From positions 158,290,501 through 158,354,500 of the forward strand of contig CM075351.1 in NCBI GenBank assembly GCA_037693485.1: a stretch of 64,000 nt of DNA, given 5' to 3'. The notes beneath the pieces were generated by a model. It worked only from the letters and a program-made list of their open reading frames with translations, was not told the origin of the DNA and did no database searches. The position numbers and the translations under genes were made by a program. Positions 46,514-58,001 of this stretch are shown piece after piece; within the stretch, counting starts at the first letter, position 1, and each line of letters starts with the position of its first letter. The DNA comes from Kitagawia praeruptora (lineage: Eukaryota; Streptophyta; Magnoliopsida; Apiales; Apiaceae).

Positions 46514-47568
46514 GTGAAACTGTATGTCAAGGAGTTAGAGATGAAGAGCAAGTACTTTGAAGGAGAATGTAAGAGGCTTGGGATGTTGCTCAACTGTGTC
46601 ACAACCGAAAACCATGCCTTGCGCCTATCCTTGCAGAGTAGTAATGCATTTGATGTTTCCAGGACCAAGCAGGAGTCTGCTGTGCTCTTTTTGGGTATGA
46701 ACCAGAAAAACTATCCTCTTCTGTTTTCCTTGATCCTACCTATCTTTAGGTTGTAGTGTTACTGAGTTTATAAATCCTATCGTAGTTTGTTATTATTATG
46801 TGTCAAGTTTTATTATTTGAAAACAAATCGAGGCCAGGAGTCTCTTCTGTTGTAACAAGAATTAAAATTGTTTTTTTACACGTAAATCTCGTAATTTGTT
46901 AGGACACACTGTTACCTTTTCGGGATAACTATCCACTCACTAATGATTATTTTTACAAGAGTATCTTATTGAATTCTTAATCATCTTATCATATTTAATA
47001 CATGTTTTGCAGAAGTTTTTTTTTTTTGCTAAATTTCTGCAGAAGTTGTTATAATCACTTTTCCTTTACCTCTCTTAAAGCCAAGATAATAATTCAGCCG
47101 TCACTTTACTGCTACGACCTGTGCTAAAATTTATGCTATTCACATGATATTTTTTTTTAGAACTTGTAGCCATTTAGTACTTAGTATGTAATGATTAACT
47201 GTTACCTACATTGCTTGTTATCTGCTTGCAATTCTGAAGAGGTTATATGGATATATATAATTAACCGAACTATGCTTCAGTCTAGTGGAATTGGAATATC
47301 CGGTAACCTTCAGCAATATATTTGGCAGAAACTATACCAGAGTTTTTTTTGTTAATTCAAATCGAACGACATCGTTTGCTACAATCTTCACTAAGAGAAT
47401 TTGTTTCCTCGTCTTCTAAAGTTGACTTGTGTGTGTTGTAGCTTCTTTATATGTTACTTTTGGAGACTGGCATCTTTTTACGTAAATTTTGATTGTTGTG
47501 CAGAATCCCTGCTGTTGGGTTCCCTGCTTTGGTTCCTGGGAGTCATGTGTCTCCACAATCTGCCAGAG
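46514..47568 (+). pseudogene. Captured bZIP60-like transcription factor fragment, part 1
   Basis: Exon at about 46514-46694 reads YVKELEMKSKYFEGECKRLG, then a leucine-zipper heptad stretch and TKQESAVLFL. A clean intron (46695-47503, GTATGA...GCAG) rebuilds a Glu codon. The next exon begins SLLLGSLLWFLGVMCL, the hydrophobic segment that follows the zipper in plant bZIP60. bZIP60 is the membrane-anchored ER-stress factor whose mRNA is spliced by IRE1. The basic DNA-binding region is missing: the capture starts just before KLYVKEL. The LTR-B element is inserted at 47568/47569; the exon resumes at 62766. Confidence 0.82.
47504..47550 (+). promoter_or_regulatory. Likely IRE1 unconventional-splice region of bZIP60
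   Basis: The DNA over SLLLGSLLWFLG contains CTGCTG followed by TTGGGTTCCCTGCTTTGG and CCTGGGAG. In plants this part of bZIP60 mRNA forms twin stem-loops cut by IRE1 to remove 23 nt. The near match to the Arabidopsis site as I remember it suggests the RNA structure was carried along. The fold has not been computed. Confidence 0.6.
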
Positions 47569-48800
47569 TGTAACACCCCCAGATCCAGGGTCAGGGATCT
47601 GGTCGTTACGGTCTCAATATCCAACCACAAAACCAACATAATTTAAATTACAACCTTGTGACCCAAAACAACAACATAAAACACACCCGTTATAGTCCCA
47701 GAGATGAAATCAGAGTAACCAACAATATTATTAATCAGAAGTCTGAGTTCTTACAACCCAAAGAATTACAATTGTACAATTACATACTCTTTGCCATCCA
47801 TTAATAGATACCATAATATAAATACATTTGAGGCTCAATTGCTAACAACTAGCCTACCAGTAGTTGCATCCTCAATAAAGGTAGCCAAGACCTTAGCGGT
47901 AAACCTCTGACGGTTGACACCTGCTTACGCTGCGTGCGCCTTGCGCGGCCATCTGATCTAGCTGTTGTTGTGATATAAATAAATAAAGCAAGGGTGAGCA
48001 ATAGCCCACCAGAAATATAATTGAACAGTGATAATATATGACAGTCCAAAATATCTTTGAAACCATATGCCATGCATTAACGATGTAGTACCAATATAAG
48101 GTATGAGATGAAGTTACAAGGTAACTCAAAAATATATTTGTTTTGAATAAATATCTGCTATGCAAAAGATAAGCAAGATATTCTCAATTATCATAAAAGA
48201 GGAACTTGCAGGAAAATGTTGCAATTCCGGTTTCAACACTTTTTCACCTTGCCAACACCAACAGTGTTGTAGAAATTTCTCACTTTTAGAAGATGAACTA
48301 ATACGGGAGCATTGCCGCGCCAGATGCCCTGACGTTTACGATGATCAGTCGTATGTCATGCATCTCATCAGTCGTTCTCTACATGTAGAAGGTAGCTCCG
48401 ACGGATTTACTTGTTTACCGCCCTCTGGAACTCCTAAGCCAACGGTTGGGCTATTGCTGGACCGGCGCCACTCGGCCACTTACGCGTCTCCTAGTTCGAA
48501 TATCATCCATGACTCTGAAACGTAAAGTTCGTTCCCCTTTTTCCCCAAGTGTAACACTTGTTGATAGGACTCCACAAAGTAGTCGTATCTAATTGGAAAG
48601 GAAAATTCACCAATATTTCCCAAGCTGATGCTTGTTAATGGATATAAACTTGTTACATCAATCATACCCCTCGAGCGTTGAGGAGGTAACCAAAAGACTC
48701 ATATCGATGCTTGAAAGAATCAAGGTGTGAGAGACAAGATAGTTTTAGCAAGTATAGGACCGGGCAGTCCAATAAATAACATCGCTCAAGTGAGGTCCCC

Positions 48801-48807
48801 TTATATA
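48801..48807 (-). promoter_or_regulatory. TATA box of LTR-B (left LTR)
   Basis: On the minus strand this reads TATATAAGGGGACC, a good plant TATA box near the middle-3' part of the LTR. The equivalent in the right LTR is at 59234-59240. Confidence 0.55.
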
Positions 48808-49099
48808 CGTTTGGAAGTTGAGCGAGTATTTAAATCTTCTTTAAGATAGATTTAAATGAAATTAAAGTTTAGGAACCTCCCCTTGATATAAATAGTCATA
48901 AGATATTCCGAAATATTTTACACCATATCTGAAGGTAAAAGATAATCTTTGTATGATATAAATCATTATAAAGAGAATTTAAAAGAATTTACATAAATAT
49001 TCCAAGAATATTTATTAAATCAATAATAATTAAGGACTATTTTTAAATCATAATATTACTCGTAAGTAATCCCCGAATGAATATATAAAATTATTTATT

Positions 49100-49712
49100 A
49101 ATAAATCTCTTTTTAAATGAATATTCAAAATAATATTCATTAAATAAATAAAACTTCCAATGAATATTCAAGATGATATTCGATAAATAGATAAACTCAA
49201 ATAAATATTTAAAATAATGATTATTAAGTAAATCAAACCTTAAATGAATATTTGAAAATAATATTCATTAAATAAATAGTATTCTAAATGAATATCCAAT
49301 TAATATTCATTTAGTAATCAAAACTTTAAAGAAATATTCAAAACAATATTCCATAAGTAATTAGAACTTCAACTGAATATTTTAAAATAATATTCATTAA
49401 GTAAATAAAACCTTAAATGAATATCCAAATAATATTCATTTAATAAATACTATTCTAAATGAATATCCAATTAATATTCATTTAGTAATCAATACTCTCA
49501 AGGAATATTTGAAATAATGTTCCTTAAGTAATTAGAATTTCAAATAAATATCTTAAAGTAATATTCATTGAATAGATAAAACCTTAAATGAATATTCGAA
49601 AGTACTATTCATTTAATAAACAATATTCTAAATGAATCTTGAAATAATATTCATGAAATAATCAAACTCTAAATGAATATTCGAAATAATATTCATTTAA
49701 TATTTCTCGACT
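49100..49712. repeat. AT-rich array of dyad-symmetric units in LTR-B
   Basis: Roughly a dozen degenerate units of about 45-55 bases, each with gaatatt and aatattc arms (aaatgaatatycaaataatattcattt-like). They are joined by short ataaaac/agtaatc spacers. Each unit could fold as a hairpin. The same array is at about 59533-60145. Confidence 0.8.
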
Positions 49713-52328
49713 GAGATAATACTCCAATAACATTTCTCGAAAGATTTCCAAGTAAATAATACTTTATGGAAATATAATTAATGTTTAATAATAACATTCC
49801 TCAAAAGGAATACTAATCTGTCGTTGGAATCCCTCCGGGTTTCCAAGACTACATCTATATCTCAAAATACCGACTCCCGGTCTACATTTAAAGAATGAAT
49901 ATCACATGCCCTTCACTAAGGGTCTTAACCAAAAATCCGGCTTATACTGATATATCGTATCTAGTCTATAAGCCAATATCAATTCAGGGAACAAGTATTG
50001 CAATATAACTTGAAAGTAGACATGCATGCTATGGCATATGTATACAACAATCATCATATATATTATCACAACAACAGTTCCAAGTATTGGAAACTTGCCT
50101 GGAAATCGAGTACGAGTAGGGGTAGTAGTAGCGTGTCCCGGGTCAGCCTGATGATCTATAATTAGCCAAGGCATTCGGGATTAATCACTTAACACCTTTC
50201 AAAAGGTTACGTATAAACTTAACTTAAATCGAAACACGTTTTCAAGTCGTTTCGTTATACCCCTCTTATTCACTCTTATTATTGCCTTTATTACCCGACA
50301 CTTGTTCGTTACTAAAGCATGACCTTATACTTACATATGGTAAGTATTTAAATCGTATAAGTTTTAAAGTCGAAAGATTAGACCTCGATATTTATCGATC
50401 GTTTTCTAAGTGGTTTACCGAAGTTATAACCAAGTATACCTCTTAGGGGTACTTTCGTACTTAACCATGATTCGAACATTTTTATAAAATCGGAAAACGA
50501 TCCTTTTTACATGCGGTCTTCTCCCACACCTTCCTTTTTATCTCTATTATTTAATTATCACGATTCGCCACTGATTAAACAACATTAAAGGGAATCAATT
50601 TCAATTACGAACTTTTGATTACGGTTCCGAACCCCTTTTACGAATTTAATCATAACTCCTAAACCGTAAGTCCGTTTCATGCGATCTTTATATCAAAACG
50701 AAGCTCATAACATAATCTAGCTAATCATGGCAAAAGTCGAAGCTAATCAGTGAGTTATACCTTCTGTCAAATTCGTGTTCTTAATGTTAACGAAATTTCG
50801 GCATTACGACGGCTATAAATCGAATATTTCTAAATTCCAAACCTTCCAATAATCAAGGTATCCATCCCAAACAACATATACATGATATATCACCATGAAC
50901 TGAGGCCAAGCAATGCCTTTCCGTTCATCTAAACTATTTTTAACATTTATCAAATCTAAATCACAATCATGCTTAAAATCATGCTAATAACACATCTTAT
51001 ACTAAAACCCACCAAGATCATGCAAAATCTCAAGGTAAAGTCTAGGGTTTCAAGTTGCTATACCTTCCTTGGAGTATGATCTAGCCTCACTATGCTTGGT
51101 ATGATCCTTAGAGGTGCTTAAGCTTGCTAAATCAACCATGAAAAACAAGAAAAAACAAGATTAGTTCATAGAATCACTATTCACCCTCCTCTTGGATGAA
51201 TTCTTTGAAAATGGAAACAAAGGTGTTTGGCTTTGAAATTTTTAGGAGATCACTTTTATGAATTATGGAACTCACCATAAAAATTACAAGGTCAAGTGAT
51301 GGTTGGAAGCTTGATTTTTGTTTTGGAATTAAAGGAAGGGCCGAATGGAGTGTAAATGGGGGGAGAGTTTCTTTGGCTTGGTTGATCTTTGAATAATGAT
51401 GTGTAAAGTGAGGTTTTTAGATAATATCTCATCTTAAGGCTACTTTATTAAAGTGTGAATTGTTGGATGAGAATTTACCATGACAAGTGTTGAAGATTGG
51501 ATGGTTAAGGCTTAACCAAGTGGTTTGTTTTCTAAGTACTTAGTTGATTCACTAAGTATTGGTTACTTAAGTAACTATATGGTTTCTAGATATTTATCAC
51601 TTGCACACATGCATGCATCTTGCCTCCTCTGCTTGATTCCTTGTCCGTTTATTGCTTAATTCGTTGATCGTTCGAGGGAATAACTCATTCGTTTCTAGTT
51701 AGTGTTTTACCAAAAACCTTCTTAATATTTATAATACTATTCCTCATCTTTCTTAATACTTCTCGAATTTAAATTCCTTAATTCCCTTTTATAAGTCCTT
51801 AAGTCTTGTAGTGTCCAGGGAAATCTCGGAGAAAATGAAAGTGCTCTGTTTCTGAATCCGACAGCTTTTACATACACTTATTTTTCTCCTGGATCACTAA
51901 TACGAACTCAGAAATCCATTCCGAATACCGGGTATAACATTATTATAATAATATTCCAAATTCCACCAAAATCACTATTCATCACTTATTTTTATTTAAT
52001 TCCTATAATTAGGAAAATGAACCTGGTTCACCCTCGAGTGTTCCTTAACCTTTTTACGGAACCGCTGGGCTTATAATAGATATTGATTTGGATGACATGA
52101 GGGTATCTATTTCTCTCTAGGGAATCTTATCTTAACTTTCTAGGAGATAGATTATTCTAATCTAAGTTGTCAACCAAAGGTATTCTGCATGACATATAAT
52201 AATTGAATCCAAATCCATTCCATTCATTAAATAGACAATCGTTACATCGCAGTCATAACCACTATTCACTCCCATATTATTACTTAATAAAAAGTTTTAA
52301 TTCTACCCAAAAATCTGGGTTCTTACAG

Positions 52329-55300
52329 TCTCCCCTCCTTAAAAGGATTCCGTCCCGGAATCAGGTAGAAGACAATTGGGTACTTGTTGGTTATTTCTCT
52401 TTCCAATTCTCTGGTCGATCCTTACACATTCCAATCTTTCTAAAGCACATCATACTGGTGTTACAACACACCCTTTATCCGTTCTACCAATTCTTTGATA
52501 CTTTCGCATAACACGTCATCCGGTATACGCTCTTGTCCGTTCTTATACTATTAACCTTATTGGTACGTGCAGTGACTTCGGTATCACTAACGCGCTACGA
52601 AGTCCGGAGATAACCTCACTCGTAATTTTGCAATTCCTAATCGCTTTAATCTTCGCAATCTCGATGTATATATATTTAGGTGGAAAAATTTATCGAGAGA
52701 TCACTGTGATCAATGAACATTTGTTATATTGCATAGCTAGTACAGAAGGGGGCCAGCCTTTAGTACTTGACAAGCAATTAAACAATTAATAGCATTCCAC
52801 TTAGACTCCTATCACACAGACAGAGAGTCACGTAGTATTACCTCTCCTCCTTAAAGGGTTGTTCTTCTCAATTTAGAAGAAGATAAATAAGGGAGAAGAA
52901 AAGAACGAATTTCAAAGAATCATATAAGAAAGTTTTCATGAATGTCAAAATATCATACTTAGAATTTACCTCTGAACTATAGAGGTTTATTAGAGAAGAG
53001 AAATAATCATATTCGTATCAAATTCCATTTTTTTTTTTTTTTGTAATCTCACACATCACATGTCCTTGTTGCTCTGTCCATCATCCTGTGAACCTATACT
53101 CTTGTTCGATATTAGTATCAACTACTTTTGGAAAATCCTTCAACCTCTCAGGTTAAAATCATGGATTTCTCGCTTGACATTATTAATACTTGCATTTCAT
53201 GCCACAACACTAGCCATTTCATATTCATAATTCTAACACCATTAGGTTGTCATTCCGATAGCTCATTAGGAAAACCCATTCATCAATCCATTCATAATAT
53301 TCCTTGTATCGCTTCCTTAGTTATTTCCCAATCTTTTCTTTATCAATCACATCCTTCTTATTATCTAATTCTTATTTACTTTTGTTGTTTATCTCCACCG
53401 TCATCTCAGGGTTGAGGCACTCGTCACCTTATTAGGGGAACGCGTGTTACCTCTATTCAATATACGCGGCACGTTTGTGGTCAAACTTTCCTTTGTTCAA
53501 CCATCTAGATTTCACTTTCTCATTCTATGAGTCTCTTTTATTACTCAATCAAACTATTCCATATTTCCTCGGATTTTCCAAACTTAAAAGGAGTCAATTT
53601 GTATGTCATTCATGCTCCTAATTCCAACTTTCCGCTTTGGCCAATACCCTCACCTTGCCAATTCCATACCCTTCTCGCTTCATTACTGGAGCTTCTCATG
53701 AGTCTGCCTATCTGACTCTCTTATTAATTCCCAATTCTATTTCCATCTCTATTAGTCTCTTGTCTTTATTTCTACGATAATCATTTTATGAAACATCATA
53801 TCCTAATTCTTCATTTCAAATATCCCGTCGATCCAGAGATTACACCATCCGAAATGAACCTGGATGATTTCTCTAACTTAGATTCACTTTGACATTTCCA
53901 CAGTCGTTACCACCTAATTTCTCAGAAGGATCACCATCGTTTATCGTTTACGCAGTGCTTTAATAACTAAGCATCATAACTGTCAATTCAAGATCCTCTA
54001 GGAAAACAAAATAATCACTATTTCCTATCCATAAGGAACGCTTCCTGAACTTGACGTAGATATTACATGAAGCAGATAAAATTGCAGGAAAGCTTCCAGC
54101 ATCGCAGCTGGAACAGGCTGGTGAGATTATTAATCATATATCTCCGGTAGAAGACTAAAAGCTTAGCGGTTTGCTTAATCGCTTGCCAACCTCATAATTC
54201 TCTATCTTGTTTGCACAGAAATACACCAACATAAACTTGCTTGTCATTCATCATCGTGCCATTTGGCTTATCAGTATTTGTACCTTCTCTACTTCTGGTC
54301 TTTTACTACCAATTCATTGTTACTTAACCCCCCCTCTCTCTTTCCAAAGAAAAGGCGAGTCTCTTGGGGAATTTGGTCTGGTCTATCGTAGAACCTCCTA
54401 ATGTCGGTAATGTGCTACTGGCAACATCAGGAATCGAATCTTTACTTAAACTATTCTTATAGTTGATCCCGGCAAAATCATTAGACGGAATGTAACTTCC
54501 TCTACCACATTATGACCATCAAGGTCCTTACATTATCATTCTATTTCTTTGATCTGAGCATTTATGCTTACTCCCCTATATTTAAAGTGTCGGCCACCTC
54601 GTTGGCCTTTCCTGATTATAATAATTTCTTGAGATCAATGTTTTCTAGATCTATTCCAACTCAGGGTGGAAGCATTCTCCCTTAAATTCTGCTGAATGAG
54701 AGAAAGCATCTATCAGTCTTTTCCAAAAGTCATTGCTTCCACCTTTCTAGTGTGAACTTTACTACCAGTACTCCCAATCATACCTAGGATATTTCCTTAT
54801 TTAAATCCCTTCTTGTTTTAGGATAATCTCAACCTTATTGGTTCAATCCATACTTTCTCATGGTTTCACACCTACTTCCTCTGGCCTTATTGTTACTATG
54901 TCATACATTCCTTACCAAACTTCCCTTTCTGAAGTTCAGAACATTACCTCTTCCCTTATAGGGTTCCTTAGGTCATCCTCATCATTCATCTTATATCTTC
55001 TGGGTACAGGGTATATCAAACATCATTAACCAATTCTATAACAATTCTGTCTATGTACTTTTCGAGACTCCTTTCCACAAATCCTTATAGGTTATTGATA
55101 CCTTGGTCGATTCAACTTATATCGTCTGAATTCACAATGTCTTTATTAGGGGTGATGCTATCCTTTGTGCATCCCCAGGGTTCGTCTTAATTTATGGATG
55201 CTCTACCCTCAATTCTATTTTCAAAGAATACTTACATTACCCTGAAATTGGTAATCAAATCATGTACCCTTAATAAGGGTCTGTTTTCAATCATTCTCAT

Positions 55301-58001
55301 ATTAATAATCTATAGGTAGCTCATGTTAACCTTTCTTTCAAACGAATGTCGGTCTATATGACCTTCCAAAAGACAACATATGTCTATCTACTCTTTCATA
55401 CAGAACTTGGTAACGGTAGAAAGGATGTCCTGGAGGATATTGGTCGTGTTCAACGTGAATCTCTTAGCGCCTAATGCTCTTTTTGAGGACACTAAGCTTC
55501 AGATAACATTTATGCATCATACTGCACTGACTTTGGCAATCTTCGTAACTTTTACTGGTCACCATCCTCATTCCCAACACATCCATGGTATTTATAAAAT
55601 CCATCATCATGTATCTCAATTCATTCTTCATCAAAAGTTCTTGCGGTTGGCACTTTGTTAGAATCACCCCGCTTTGTCCTTTCATTGCTGGATTAGTCAC
55701 TTGACAATCCTTAGTGACTTGGCCCCAACTGGCCACACTAAAATATGTGAATTTAGGGGTTGGCTAATAGCATTACTTTTCTGGCAATTGTTGGCATAGT
55801 GCCTTCTACTTGATACCTTTTGATCTTTTCAAAAATTTTACTCCATATAAGTCTCACTTGACTTCTCGGTACCGTCTCCGGTCACCTTTCCTTTATTTCT
55901 ATCATTTCAACTTCTCTTACCAATTTCACGTACCACGTAAGCTTAACACTTCTAGCATAACAACCTTTTCATTTCAGTCAATCCCGGAATTTCTCAGTCC
56001 GGCTTGTTTCTTAATTACATTTCCCTTTTTCCTTCAAATCTCAACTTCATAATTTTATCCCTATAATCAGTCATAATAATCGGGGTCTGTCTACCAGCCT
56101 GCATAGCGGCTATCCTACCCAATCCATAGGGTTCGCTCCAGTTTCCACTCTCTTCGGTGACGTATTCAGATAATCAGAAAGACAAGGTTTGCCAGAATTC
56201 GTCGAGTTCCTTTCCAGGATTAGGGAAATTTCAGTTAATCTATTCACCCACTAGTAACATGCCACATCTTCCCGATACATATTCGTCCTATTAGTCGATA
56301 CTACCAAATACCAGTCTTCTTAACAACTAGTCTCAGAAGGAACACTACCGTCGGGGTTAGTCGTTCCTCAACATTGGCACTACCAAGGCCATCCGAATCC
56401 GATGAACTGCGCTGTCTAAATGTATTCGAAATTACGCTGTCATGCTGCATAAGCGCAGACCTATACCTGTATGAGTTGCATCATAATATCTCCCAAAGTT
56501 TCCTTCTTCCATTAGGCAACGCCAACCCTGGTCATCACCAACTTTACCTTTAGCTCCAGGAAGATCTTCTCACGTTTATCTTGTCCATTCAAACTTTTAT
56601 TCTTATGATAAGTCGGGTTACGGGACTACACTTTCTGTAAAGTCCTGAGCAAATCTTTGGTAATACCTTGTGAATTTTATAAAATTTCTCACCTTTGCCA
56701 GTGTGGTTGGCCAATCTTCATTTGAAACTGTCTTTAACTTGGTAGGGCCGACCAACACTACTCTTATTGATCATGTGTCCTATTGCTGGACTTCATTTTG
56801 CCAAAACTCTTATTTCGAGAACATGTCCTACACCTGTTCTATCAGGTTGCACCTAGAAGCATTCTCAATTACATCTCGACCACTGCTCGCCTTGCCTAAT
56901 TCATTTATGATTCAGTGTCAGAATAAGCTTAAGGTAACTACCATAATCCATTCAAGGAAAAGAAAGAATTTAATATTCTTCTGAATCACATGCAACTAAT
57001 GTTTCTGGTTCATCATTTCACTGAATTGAACTGAACTTATACTTGGTTTCTTGACGATAGCCTCATTACTAGTTTATCATAGACTCACTGGTCTTTTAGT
57101 CTTGTAGGTTCCGAGATCATTGTCTCGCTTACTACTTCCTTATGTAACTTTATCCATTCAGGCCATTGCTTTCCACTATCTTTACTTTCTTAGCTAATCC
57201 ATTCATAAAATGGACATCTCACTGGATAAACCACCTCATCAATCTCAATTGACTTTATAAATTATAACCTAGGAAATCTGCCTTCTCATGGCGAATTATC
57301 ATCACTAAGATTCACACTAATCCATTTATCTGAAGATATGGCACTTGTCACCTATGTCTTAACTGTTCCTAGGGACTCTACTCCCCGTCCTATATCAATG
57401 TCTTTGATAATCATGCATCATTCTAATTCCTTTCCCATTAATCTGAAAGTCTCCAAGGATTCTTATCTATCCTTACATAAGATCTTGAGTAATTCCTCAA
57501 ATCCATCTTACTTGCTGGCACTTCATTCAGTAGTCCGGCTATGAATCCAATATGCCTCTTTAATTCTCTTAATAATATCTCAGCTCTTTACGCTCACTTT
57601 TCTGAGCACTATATCTTAATTCTTACAGTCTCTCTGGCTGTAGCCCTCATTCCTTAAGTGTAAACTCCTTATACTTATCAATATTCTCCTCCTCTGCTGG
57701 AACCTCTTCCGGGTCCTTAGTAGGGTACTCTATCGGATCCACCATCCGATCTTCAACATATAATCAGGCGTCATCGTGCTGCTGCTCGTATGCCTCAAGG
57801 TCTGTCGCCTTGCTAGTCGGTACAAGAACGAGCTAAGTTACTATCATGATACTTAATAGTTCCCATAAGGGTTTTATATGTCAATACTACATTAAGTAGT
57901 CCGACTATGAACTTGGCAAAAGTTCTTATTATCTTAATGAATTTATCATTTTAACGTCGCATCATCTCTGGGATTTATAACGCTCTCTCTAATACCATTT
58001 C
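52329..58001 (-). pseudogene. LTR-B interior: decayed Tekay-like gag-pol
   Basis: At the left end are a polypurine tract and the gattccgtcccggaatc repeat (52347-52363). At the right end is TGGTATTAGAGAGAGC on the minus strand (57997-57982), a tRNA-Met primer site. Between them are DNA matches to the intact Tekay element: an RNase H end at about 54590-54620 (compare 39070), an RNase H start at about 56440-56480 (compare 39350), an RT-end stretch at about 56670-56720 (compare 39588) and a Gag zinc-knuckle/protease border at about 55635-55680 (compare 40919). Their order differs from Tekay. All minus-strand frames are closed. Confidence 0.7.
57982..57997 (-). other. LTR-B primer-binding site
   Basis: On the minus strand TGGTATTAGAGAGAGC starts four bases inside the right LTR, similar to the tRNA-iMet complement TGGTATCAGAGC. 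Confidence 0.75.

Larger units (their letters stand above)
47569..52328 (-). repeat. LTR-B 3' LTR (left copy)
   Basis: 4760 bp. On the minus strand a TATATAA box lies at 48807-48801, followed by the presumed transcript start. An AT-rich array of palindromic units fills about 49100-49710. Small open frames here are duplicated exactly in the right LTR and are not genes. Confidence 0.93.

Noticed and set aside
49100..49712. CRISPR-like or centromeric satellite array
   Set aside because: The units are degenerate and palindromic, lie inside an LTR, and are duplicated with it; spacers are not unique and this is plant nuclear DNA.
55380..55661. Short open frames within 52329-58001 as genes
   Set aside because: The sequence is decayed retroelement interior; the frames are short, AT-rich and inconsistent in strand with the element.
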